64,000 nucleotides of DNA from Paenarthrobacter nicotinovorans (lineage in GTDB: Bacteria; Actinomycetota; Actinomycetes; Actinomycetales; Micrococcaceae). Positions 18,192-25,825 of this stretch are shown piece by piece. The stretch lies in assembly GCF_007670255.1 (NCBI RefSeq), contig NZ_SZVS01000011.1, positions 108,165 through 172,164 on the forward strand, given 5' to 3'. The notes under the pieces are model-generated. The model saw only the letters and a list, made by a program, of their open reading frames with translations, was not told where the DNA came from and did not search any database. A program made the position numbers and the translations under genes. Every line of letters begins with the position of its first letter. Positions within the stretch are counted from its first letter, which is position 1.

Positions 18192-19595
18192 CTACCGCTT
18201 GGAAAGGGCTCCGGCTACCAGGAAGGCCATCTCCAGCGACTGCATGTGGTTCAGGCGCGGATCGCACACGGACTCGTAGCGGTCCAGGAATGCGTCCTGG
18301 TCGATCGGGTCGGCACCGCCGAGGCATTCCGCGACGTCGTCGCCGGTCATCTCCACGTGCAGGCCGCCCGGGACTGTACCCAGCGAGTGGTGCACTTCGA
18401 AGAAGCCACGGACTTCGTCAATGACGTCATCGAAGTTACGGGTCTTGTAGCCGTTCGGCGAGGTCACCGTGTTCCCGTGCATGGGGTCCGTCACCCAAAG
18501 GACCTGGGCGCCGGAGGCCGTGACGCGCTCGACGACGGCGGGCAGCTTCTCGCGGATGTTCTTCGCGCCCATACGGGTAATGAAGGTCAGGCGGCCGGGT
18601 TCGCGGTTCGGGTCCAGCTTGTCGATGAGGCGCAAAGCGTCGTCGCCGCTGGTCGTCGGGCCCAGCTTGACGCCGATGGGGTTGCGCACACGGGAGAGGA
18701 AGTCGACGTGGGCGTGATCCAACTCGCGCGTCCGCTCGCCGATCCACAGGAAGTGGGCCGAAGTGTCGTAAGGCAAGCCGGTGCGGGAGTCGATGCGTGT
18801 CAAGGCACGCTCGTAATCCAGCAGCAACGCTTCGTGGCTGGCAAAGAATTCGACGCGCTTGAGCGCCTCGAAGTCGGCGCCGCAAGAGTCCATGAACTTG
18901 ATGGCGCGGTCAATGTCCCGGGCCAGGGACTCGTAACGCGCGTGGGCCGGGTTCTCGGTGAAGCCCTTGTTCCACTGGTGGACCAGGCGGAGGTCGGCGA
19001 AACCACCCTGCGTGAAGGCGCGGATCAGGTTCAAGGTGGAGGCAGAGGTGTGGTACGCCTGCAACATCCGGCCGGCGTCGTGGGCGCGGGATTCAGGGGT
19101 GAAGTCGTATCCGTTGACGATGTCGCCGCGGTACGCCGGCAGGGTCACGCCGTCGCGGGTCTCATCATTGGACGAACGCGGCTTGGCGAACTGTCCGGCC
19201 ATGCGGCCCATCTTGATCACGGGCATGGCGGCGCCGTACGTCAGCACGACTGCCATCTGCAGGATGGTCTTGACGCGAGCACTGATCTTGTCGGCCGTGG
19301 CGGCCTCGAACGTTTCCGCGCAGTCACCACCTTGGAGCAGGAATGCCTTGCCCTGGGCCGCAGCAGCCAGGCGCTCCCTGAGGACATCGACCTCTCCGGC
19401 AAAAACCAGCGGCGGAACGATCGAAAGTTCCTTGACCGAGGCCTTGAAAACCTCGGCATCCGACCACGTCGGCTGCTGCGAAATCGGCAGGTCACGCCAT
19501 GCGTCGAGCCCGGGATAGTTCGCAGCTCCGCTTTGGGCGGTGCTGGCGAGTGGATCTGCGGTGGGAAGTGCGGTGTTTGCGGTAAGCTCAGTCAC
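18192..19595 (-). CDS. aroG: 3-deoxy-7-phosphoheptulonate synthase, class II
   Basis: First enzyme of the shikimate pathway, joining phosphoenolpyruvate and erythrose 4-phosphate. The 467-residue product is the class II (plant-like) type found in actinobacteria. Visible marks are LQGGDCAETFE near residue 86, KMGRMAGQFAKPRS near residue 125, SCGADFEALKRVEFFASHEALLLDYE, TRMGAKNIREKLP, WVTDPMHGNT and GGLHVEMTGDDVAECLGG. The start is GTG 19595 close behind GAAGG. It lies downstream of the Rv2175c-like/kinase pair, as in mycobacteria. Confidence 0.96.
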   Translation of the reverse strand: MTELTANTALPTADPLASTAQSGAANYPGLDAWRDLPISQQPTWSDAEVFKASVKELSIVPPLVFAGEVDVLRERLAAAAQGKAFLLQGGDCAETFEAATADKISARVKTILQMAVVLTYGAAMPVIKMGRMAGQFAKPRSSNDETRDGVTLPAYRGDIVNGYDFTPESRAHDAGRMLQAYHTSASTLNLIRAFTQGGFADLRLVHQWNKGFTENPAHARYESLARDIDRAIKFMDSCGADFEALKRVEFFASHEALLLDYERALTRIDSRTGLPYDTSAHFLWIGERTRELDHAHVDFLSRVRNPIGVKLGPTTSGDDALRLIDKLDPNREPGRLTFITRMGAKNIREKLPAVVERVTASGAQVLWVTDPMHGNTVTSPNGYKTRNFDDVIDEVRGFFEVHHSLGTVPGGLHVEMTGDDVAECLGGADPIDQDAFLDRYESVCDPRLNHMQSLEMAFLVAGALSKR

Positions 19596-19678
19596 CCTTC
19601 AAGAGTAGTGGCCCGGGGCAGGGTTGAGGCACTGGCGGCGTAACTGATGCTGCCGTTTGCGTCACAGTATCCGTGCAC

Positions 19679-20452
19679 TCACTGGCCTTCGGCGCGGGGC
19701 TCGTCCCTGTCCTCCGCGATGTCGTTCGCAGCGTCTTCTTTCCCCTCAAGCTTGTGGAGGGGCTCCGGGCCCTTGCCGGCCAACCTGGCCTTGACCACGG
19801 CGGCATATTCGTCAACGTATTCCTGGCCGGAGAGACGCATCAGTTCATACATGATCTCGTCCGTAACCGCCCTCTGGACGGCACGGTCCTCTTCCATTCC
19901 GTAATAGCGGCTGAAGTCCAGCGGCTGTCCGAAGATGATGCCGATCCGGCGGATGTTAGGGAGCCTTTTGCCGATAGGTTGGACTTTTTCGGTCCCGATC
20001 ATGGCAACGGGGACCACCGGGACGCGGGTCTGCAGTGCCAGCCTGGCAACGCCCACTTTGCCACGGTAGAGCTTGGCATCTGGGCTCCGCGTGCCCTCGG
20101 GGTAGATTCCCAGGAGACCACCGGAGGTGCGCACGTCCTTGCCGGCCTGCAGCGACATCTCTGAGGCCGCCCCTCCGGAACGGTCCATGGGGAGCTGATT
20201 GCTCAGCCTGAAGAACAGCGCTGTGAGCCGGCCTTTCAGCCCTTTGCCCGTGAAGTATTCCGACTTGGCCAGGAAAATCACCGGACGACGGACCATCAAG
20301 GGAAGAAAAATGGAGTCCGAGAAGGACAGATGATTCGATGCCAGGATTGCCGCCCCATTCTCGGGAACATTGTCCAGGCCTTTGACCCAGGGACGGAACA
20401 GGAGCTTGAGGATTGGACCCAGAAAGATCCTCTTCATGACCCAATAGAACAC
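19679..20452 (-). CDS. 1-acyl-sn-glycerol-3-phosphate acyltransferase family protein (Rv2182c-like)
   Basis: PlsC-type acyltransferase that should acylate lysophosphatidic acid or a related acceptor at the membrane. Motif I is NHLSFSD (HX4D catalytic pair) and the EGTRSPD motif follows. The C-terminus is charged. I choose GTG 20452 (VFYWVMKRIFLGP) because AGAGGA lies six bases upstream, giving 257 residues; the frame is open to 20506. Rv2182c occupies a comparable place after the aroG region in mycobacteria. It diverges from the alpha/beta hydrolase gene on the other side. Confidence 0.88.
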   Translation of the reverse strand: MFYWVMKRIFLGPILKLLFRPWVKGLDNVPENGAAILASNHLSFSDSIFLPLMVRRPVIFLAKSEYFTGKGLKGRLTALFFRLSNQLPMDRSGGAASEMSLQAGKDVRTSGGLLGIYPEGTRSPDAKLYRGKVGVARLALQTRVPVVPVAMIGTEKVQPIGKRLPNIRRIGIIFGQPLDFSRYYGMEEDRAVQRAVTDEIMYELMRLSGQEYVDEYAAVVKARLAGKGPEPLHKLEGKEDAANDIAEDRDEPRAEGQ

Positions 20453-20553
20453 GCTTGTCCTCTCACGGCCGTTGGCTGGCATGCTTCCGGCACCACCGGC
20501 CGGCACTCAACTGCAACCCTACTCCAGTGAGAAATATCCGGAACAGTGACACG

Positions 20554-21348
20554 ATGGAACGCATGACGGAACGCAAACCTCCAGCAGCGACCGCTTTCCA
20601 CTACGCCGGACACGGTCCGAACGCCTCCACAGGAGTGGCCATCTGTCACGGCTTCACGGGCAGCCCTTTGAGCATGCTTCCATGGGCTGAGTATCTGGCC
20701 GCGCAGGGTTTTGCTGTGACACTTCCCCTCCTGCCAGGTCACGGCACCAGCTGGCAGGATCTGGCCACAACCCGGTGGCAGGACTGGTACAACGCGTTCG
20801 AAGACAGCTACCTGGAACTCGCGGGCACCACGGAAACCTGCTTCGTTGCCGGACTGTCGATGGGCGGAGCCGTGGTCCTCCGGCTGGCGTCCCTTCACGA
20901 CGTACCCGGTGTGGTGCTGGTCAATCCGGGCCTGAGTTTCTACGACCGGCGCGTGAAGTACGTCGGTGCTTTGAAATACGTCATGCGGACCACCGAGCCC
21001 ATCGTTGAAGACTCCGCAGCACCGGTGCTGACCGAAGACGGCGACTACTCCAAGACACCCCTCAAAGCCGTGCATGAGCTCAAGAAACTGTTCCGCTCGG
21101 CCACCCGGGGACTGCCGCATGTGAAGGCACCGACCCTGGTTTTCAAGTCGACGGTGGATGGCGTAATTCCCCCCAGCTCGGTCGATACCATCCGCAAGCA
21201 CATTGACTCGACGCGCCTGAAAGTTGTGACGCTTCCGCACAGCGGGCACGTGGCCATCCTGGATGTTGACGCGCCGACCATTTTCGAAGAATCCGCGGCA
21301 TTTTTCCGCCAACATGCCCATCACAGAGTAGCCTCGGAGTCATCATGA
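20554..21348 (+). CDS. Alpha/beta hydrolase (carboxylesterase/monoacylglycerol lipase type), copy 1
   Basis: About 264 residues from ATG 20554 (MERMTERKP); ATG 20563 is also possible. The oxyanion element is CHGFTGSP, the nucleophile elbow GLSMGG, the acid probably Asp in KSTVDGVIPP and the base His in HSGHVAILD, a complete Ser-Asp-His triad. The cap region is short, as in Est30-like carboxylesterases and bacterial monoacylglycerol lipases. No signal peptide. The next gene is a clear paralog overlapping by four bases (ATGA), so the pair is co-translated. The substrate is probably a glyceride or short-chain ester, by family. Confidence 0.88.
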   Translation: MERMTERKPPAATAFHYAGHGPNASTGVAICHGFTGSPLSMLPWAEYLAAQGFAVTLPLLPGHGTSWQDLATTRWQDWYNAFEDSYLELAGTTETCFVAGLSMGGAVVLRLASLHDVPGVVLVNPGLSFYDRRVKYVGALKYVMRTTEPIVEDSAAPVLTEDGDYSKTPLKAVHELKKLFRSATRGLPHVKAPTLVFKSTVDGVIPPSSVDTIRKHIDSTRLKVVTLPHSGHVAILDVDAPTIFEESAAFFRQHAHHRVASESS

Positions 21349-22148
21349 AAATGCTCCCGGATTTCTCACCGTTCCTTAGCAACTGGAGCGGAACTGGACC
21401 CCGCGTTGGTGTGGTCATGTCGCATGGCTTCACCGGAAGCCCCCACAGCGTGAGGCCCTGGGCTGAGCATCTGGCCGCTGCCGGTTACGCCGTGCGGCTT
21501 CCGCTGCTGCCCGGGCACGGCACTACTTGGCAGGATATGGCCAAGCGCTCGTGGCAGGAATGGCACCGCGCGGTCGATGACGCCTACCTTGAATTGGCGG
21601 CCGAATGCGAGTACGTCTTCGCTGCGGGACTGTCCATGGGCGGCACCTTGGCCTTGCGGATAGCAGCCACGCGGCCCGTTGCGGGGACAGTGGTGGTCAA
21701 TCCCGGACTTGTGCTGGACGATCCACGGGCCGTCATTGTTGCCGCGCTCAAGTACGTGGTGAAGACGACTCCAGCCATCGCAAACGACATCCTCAAACCG
21801 GACCAGGACGAAGGCGCCTACGCTCGAACCCCCGTCGCCGCGGCCCACGAGCTCAAGAAGATGTACAAGAACACCGCCATGATCCTGCCGCGCATCACGG
21901 CACCAGTGCGGGTCTACAAGTCGACAGTGGACAACGTCATTTCCAACCTCAGCCTGGAATTCCTGCGCTCCCGCGTGCAGGCCCCGGTGGAGATCAACTA
22001 CCTCCACAACAGCCACCACGTCGCTACGCTGGACAATGACGCGCCTGAAATCTTCTCCGGTACTGTCGACTTCATCCACCAGACCGTAGCGGCGTTGGCC
22101 GGGCACGGGTCCTCCCCCGATAAGGATGCAGCCCATGAACAGGCCTGA
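21345..22148 (+). CDS. Alpha/beta hydrolase, copy 2 (tandem paralog)
   Basis: 267 residues from ATG 21345. Same architecture as its upstream neighbour: SHGFTGSP, LLPGHGTTWQD, GLSMGG, KSTVDNVI and NSHHVATLD. The two products share these blocks in the same spacing and differ most around the cap and the C-terminus, as expected of a tandem duplication that has diverged. The 3' end overlaps the start of the small membrane-protein gene, so three genes form one tightly packed operon next to an acyltransferase gene. Lipid turnover is a reasonable but unproven role. Confidence 0.9.
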   Translation: MKMLPDFSPFLSNWSGTGPRVGVVMSHGFTGSPHSVRPWAEHLAAAGYAVRLPLLPGHGTTWQDMAKRSWQEWHRAVDDAYLELAAECEYVFAAGLSMGGTLALRIAATRPVAGTVVVNPGLVLDDPRAVIVAALKYVVKTTPAIANDILKPDQDEGAYARTPVAAAHELKKMYKNTAMILPRITAPVRVYKSTVDNVISNLSLEFLRSRVQAPVEINYLHNSHHVATLDNDAPEIFSGTVDFIHQTVAALAGHGSSPDKDAAHEQA

Positions 22149-22647
22149 TCCCAACTCAGCCGACCAGAGCGCCAACAAGGACGACGACGCCGTATGGCAG
22201 GACCTGGTAGCCCGGCTGGAAGCGACGCAATCCGCTCCCGACAAACCGGAACCGGAATCCGGCCAGCCGAATGCCGGGGTCAGGAAGAGCTTCAGCGACT
22301 TCGACCCACTGGGCCTGTCGGCGCCATCGACAGTGCCTTCACCTGATGCCGCCGGCGACGAACAGGGCCGCGCGCTGGGCCCGCGTGACTTTGAGGTGGA
22401 CGACGACGAAGAACCGTTCGTCCCCGAGGAGCCGCCGAGCCTTGCCGGTACCGAACCCTTGACGATGTTGGCATGGGTTGGTGCTGTGGGTGGTCCCATA
22501 GCCCTGCTCTTCACCGCCATGTTCTGGCGTTCAGCTCCGCTTGCAGCCATCCTCGGGATCGTTGCCGCCTTTGTGGCGTCGGTAGTCTTCCTCATCATGA
22601 GGCTTCCGCAGGAGAAGAATGAGGACGACGACGGCGCCCGCATCTAA
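22135..22647 (+). CDS. Small membrane protein, function unknown
   Basis: 170 residues from ATG 22135 (AAGGA upstream); ATG 22126 is in frame. The first 105 residues are acidic and Pro/Ser/Asp-rich (IDDP-type tail, e.g. VDDDEEPFVPEEPP). Two adjacent membrane spans follow at about residues 112-131 and 135-155, then a short charged C-terminus. I recognise no named family; similar acidic two-span proteins are common in actinobacteria. It overlaps the second hydrolase gene by 14 bases. Confidence 0.75.
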   Translation: MNRPDPNSADQSANKDDDAVWQDLVARLEATQSAPDKPEPESGQPNAGVRKSFSDFDPLGLSAPSTVPSPDAAGDEQGRALGPRDFEVDDDEEPFVPEEPPSLAGTEPLTMLAWVGAVGGPIALLFTAMFWRSAPLAAILGIVAAFVASVVFLIMRLPQEKNEDDDGARI

Positions 22648-22677
22648 GTGCCGGCGTCCAGGACGCCTCGGCTGGCC

Positions 22678-23736
22678 TTAGCTGTGCGTCCTCCCGCTGA
22701 CACGCGACAGGTCCGCGGCACCAATCATGCCGGCCCGAGGGCCCAAGGCAGCCAGTTCAATCCTTGCCATGGGCCGGAATCCTCGCCCTGTGAGGTTTTT
22801 GGCAAAGGAGTCGCGGGCAGGTCCTGCCAACAGTTCTCCTGCATCGCATAGCCCGCCGCCGATCACGAACATGCCCGGGTCCAAGGCAGCGGCGAGGTTG
22901 GCAAGGCCCAGGCCCAGCCATTCACCTTGGTCCGCGAGCAGCTCCCGGGACGTGACATCGCCGGCAAGGGCGAGGGCTGTGACAGCAGCCCCCGTAATGC
23001 TCTCCGCGGCACCTCCGGCACGTTCGAGCAAAGCCCGGCCCTCGGGTGAATTGGTCCTGACGAGCTGCCGGGCTTCACGGCCCAGCGCATTCCCGGAAGC
23101 GTACTGTTCCCAGCATCCACGGTTGCCGCATTCACAGCGGTGACCCCCAGGGAAGATGATCTGGTGACCGAATTCGCCGGCCACACCGTAGCGGCCCCGC
23201 TCCACCCGGCCATCCATCACCATGGCACCACCAATGCCCGTACCCAAGGTGATGCACACGAGGCGGCTCTCGCCGTGTCCTGCCCCGAAGCGCCATTCCG
23301 CCCACGCCGCGGCATCGGCGTCGTTCGTCAGAAGGACCGGACGCCTGAGCAGTTTCTGCAGGCTGGCCCTCAGGGGCTCATTGCGCCAGGCGAGGTGCGG
23401 GCTGAACAGCACCGTACCGCCGTCGAGGTCCATCCAACCGGCGGCGCCAATGCCCACCGAAGCGACGCGGTGACTGGCGCTGAGTTCGTCCACGAGCTCC
23501 ACGATGGTCTGTTCCACGGCCCGCGGATCGGCCCCGGGAGTGGACCTCCGGGCTTCGGCAAGGACCCTGCCCTCGGCATCGACCACGCCGGCCGCCACTT
23601 TGGTGCCCCCGATGTCGATCCCGATGGCCAGTCCCCTGCGGCCGAGGTGGCTTCGCCGGGCAGCCCATGGAACGTCCTTCCATGCGGCGGCCGGGGGCCT
23701 GGAGTTTACGCGGGTGCTGGAGGGGAATGCGGGCAT
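22678..23736 (-). CDS. ROK family glucokinase
   Basis: 352 residues. The ATP-binding motif GIDIGGTKVAAGVVD begins near residue 39; ITLGTGIGGAMVMDG and GEFGHQIIFPGGHRCECGNRGCWEQYASG follow. The last stretch is the ROK zinc-binding signature with H and three Cys. This points to a sugar kinase, most likely glucokinase feeding glycolysis, rather than a ROK repressor, because there is no N-terminal helix-turn-helix. The first 35 residues are not conserved in the family, so the true start may lie downstream of ATG 23736. It is convergent with the small membrane-protein gene. Confidence 0.88.
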   Translation of the reverse strand: MPAFPSSTRVNSRPPAAAWKDVPWAARRSHLGRRGLAIGIDIGGTKVAAGVVDAEGRVLAEARRSTPGADPRAVEQTIVELVDELSASHRVASVGIGAAGWMDLDGGTVLFSPHLAWRNEPLRASLQKLLRRPVLLTNDADAAAWAEWRFGAGHGESRLVCITLGTGIGGAMVMDGRVERGRYGVAGEFGHQIIFPGGHRCECGNRGCWEQYASGNALGREARQLVRTNSPEGRALLERAGGAAESITGAAVTALALAGDVTSRELLADQGEWLGLGLANLAAALDPGMFVIGGGLCDAGELLAGPARDSFAKNLTGRGFRPMARIELAALGPRAGMIGAADLSRVSGRTHS

Positions 23737-23827
23737 CCCCTCATACTATTCCGCCAGCTGCTGCGCCCCGGCATCGAGGGCGCCGGAAGTCCCCGAGTTG
23801 CTTGAAATGATGCTGAATCCGTAAAGT

Positions 23828-23875
23828 TACTCGCGAGTAGGTGAAATAGAACACACCTCTGCGAGCGGGCATACT
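23828..23875 (+). promoter_or_regulatory. Candidate promoter and TACTCGCGAGTA operator of the acyl-CoA ligase gene
   Basis: The 12-base perfect palindrome TACTCGCGAGTA lies at 23828-23839 in the divergent gap between the glucokinase and ligase genes. Downstream, a CATACT element at 23870-23875 could be the -10 box, which would put the palindrome just upstream of the -35 region. Short perfect palindromes of this kind are typical TetR-family sites in fatty-acid genes. The regulator is not in the window. Confidence 0.45.
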
Positions 23876-23923
23876 AGAGTGAAAAGAAGCCCCTCGCGGC
23901 CCGTGGATATCAAAGGAGCTACC

Positions 23924-25738
23924 GTGCGTGAAATCAGTGTTCCTCCCCTCGTGAACATCTCCCCTGAAACCAACATCACGGACTTCGTGCTTCGGGAGGC
24001 GGGAAAGGCTTCCAACCCACCGCTGTTCTCCAAACTGGACAGCAGCGGCCAGTGGAAGGACATTCGGGCCACAGAGTTCCTCGAAGACGTCCGTGCGCTG
24101 GCAAAAGGCCTCATCGCCAGCGGTGTCGGCCAGGGCGACCGGGTGGGCATCATGTCCAGGACGCGCTACGAATGGTCCCTGGTGGACTTCGCGATCTGGT
24201 TTGCCGGAGCCGTGTCCGTCCCCATCTACGAAACGTCATCGCCGTCGCAGGTTGCTTGGAACCTCGGAGACTCGGGCGCTGTAGCCGCGTTCGGCGAGTC
24301 CGCCCACCATGAGGACATCATCCGGCAGGCCGTCGTCGCGGAGGACATTGCCTCCGTCGCCAACGTGTGGCAGCTCGAAGGCGCCGGCCTCGATGCCCTG
24401 CGCGCCGCCGGCGCGGGGGTTCCCGACGACGAACTTGAGTCCCGCCGCTCCGCTGCCGGCCTGCGGGATGTGGCCACCATCATCTACACCTCCGGCACCA
24501 CAGGCAGGCCGAAGGGTTGCGAGCTGACGCACGGCAACTTCGTGGAGCTGTCCGAGAATGCGCGGGCCTCCCTGCCGGAGATCATCAACGAGTCCGGCAA
24601 GACCATCATGTTCCTGCCGCTGGCCCACGTTTTTGCCCGCTTCATCTCCGTCCTGGCTGTGGCCGGGGGTGTCCAGGTGGCCCACACCCCGGATATCAAG
24701 AACCTGCTGGGCGACCTCCAGAGCTTCCAGCCCACGTTCATCCTCGCAGTCCCGCGTGTCTTCGAGAAGGTGTACAACTCCGCATTGACGAAGGCCGAAG
24801 ATGGCGGCAAGGGCGCCATCTTCCACCGGGCCGTGGACACGGCGATCGCATACTCCAAGGCACGCCAGGACGGACGCCTCGGCCTCGGGCTGAAGATCAA
24901 GCACGCTGTGTTCGACAAACTGGTGTACGGAAAGCTCCGGGCGGCCATGGGTGGACATGTCGCCCATGCGGTATCCGGTGGCGGTCCCCTGGGCGAACGC
25001 CTGGGCCACTTCTTCCAGGGCATCGGGTTGCAGATCCTTGAGGGCTACGGACTGACCGAAACCACGGCTCCCATTTCCGTCAACACGCCCTCCATGATCA
25101 GGATCGGAACCGTAGGGGCTCCCCTGCCGGGGAACTCGGTCAAGATTGCGGACGACGGCGAAATCCTCGCCAAGGGCGTCTGCGTCATGCGCGGCTACTA
25201 CAAGCGCCCGGACCTCACCGAAGAGACGTTCACGGAGGATGGCTGGTTCCGCACCGGTGACATCGGCGAACTGGACAGCAACGGCTTCCTGAAGATCACC
25301 GGCCGCAAGAAGGAGATCATCGTTACGGCCGGCGGCAAGAATGTGGTGCCCGCCCTGCTGGAGGACCAAATCCGCTCCGATGCCCTGGTCTCACAGGTCC
25401 TGGTGGTAGGCGACAACCGTCCGTTCATCGGCGCGCTGGTCACGCTGGATGAAGAAGCTTTGCCCGGCTGGCTGGAACGACACGGGCTGCCTTCGAGCAC
25501 CACCCTGGAAGAGGCCAGCGGGCACGCTGTCGTGAAGGCCGCCGTGCAGGAGCTGATCAGCAAGGCAAACCAGTCGGTGTCCCAGGCCGAGGCCATCAAG
25601 TCCTTCCGTGTTGTTCCGGCGGACTTCACCGAGGCCTCCGGTCACCTCACACCGTCCCTTAAGGTCAAGCGGGCCCAGGTCATGAAGGACTTTGACGCAG
25701 TCATCGAGGAAATGTATTCCGCTCCCCGGGCGTCGTAG
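23924..25738 (+). CDS. Long-chain fatty-acid--CoA ligase (FadD15-like)
   Basis: AMP-forming acyl-CoA synthetase of 604 residues from GTG 23924, preceded by AAAGGAG at good spacing; the frame is open to 23879. Motifs in order: IIYTSGTTGRPKG (P-loop A3) near residue 186, EGYGLTETTAPIS near residue 374, GWFRTGDIGELD near residue 440 and KITGRKKEIIVTAGGKNV near residue 456. The size and lack of a signal peptide match mycobacterial FadD15. It activates fatty acids for beta-oxidation or lipid synthesis. A strong terminator follows. Confidence 0.93.
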   Translation: MREISVPPLVNISPETNITDFVLREAGKASNPPLFSKLDSSGQWKDIRATEFLEDVRALAKGLIASGVGQGDRVGIMSRTRYEWSLVDFAIWFAGAVSVPIYETSSPSQVAWNLGDSGAVAAFGESAHHEDIIRQAVVAEDIASVANVWQLEGAGLDALRAAGAGVPDDELESRRSAAGLRDVATIIYTSGTTGRPKGCELTHGNFVELSENARASLPEIINESGKTIMFLPLAHVFARFISVLAVAGGVQVAHTPDIKNLLGDLQSFQPTFILAVPRVFEKVYNSALTKAEDGGKGAIFHRAVDTAIAYSKARQDGRLGLGLKIKHAVFDKLVYGKLRAAMGGHVAHAVSGGGPLGERLGHFFQGIGLQILEGYGLTETTAPISVNTPSMIRIGTVGAPLPGNSVKIADDGEILAKGVCVMRGYYKRPDLTEETFTEDGWFRTGDIGELDSNGFLKITGRKKEIIVTAGGKNVVPALLEDQIRSDALVSQVLVVGDNRPFIGALVTLDEEALPGWLERHGLPSSTTLEEASGHAVVKAAVQELISKANQSVSQAEAIKSFRVVPADFTEASGHLTPSLKVKRAQVMKDFDAVIEEMYSAPRAS

Positions 25739-25770
25739 CCAGCATCGCCGGAACCAAGGCAGGAAAACAA

Positions 25771-25812
25771 AAGGGAACCCCTCCCGGACTCAGTCCGGGA
25801 GGGGTTCCCTTT
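25771..25812. terminator. Bidirectional terminator between fadD and pyc
   Basis: GGGAACCCCTCCCGGACT is followed almost immediately by its reverse complement, giving an 18-pair stem flanked by AAAA on the left and TTT on the right. It serves both convergent genes. Confidence 0.88.
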
Positions 25813-25825
25813 GCGGTGCTTGTCG

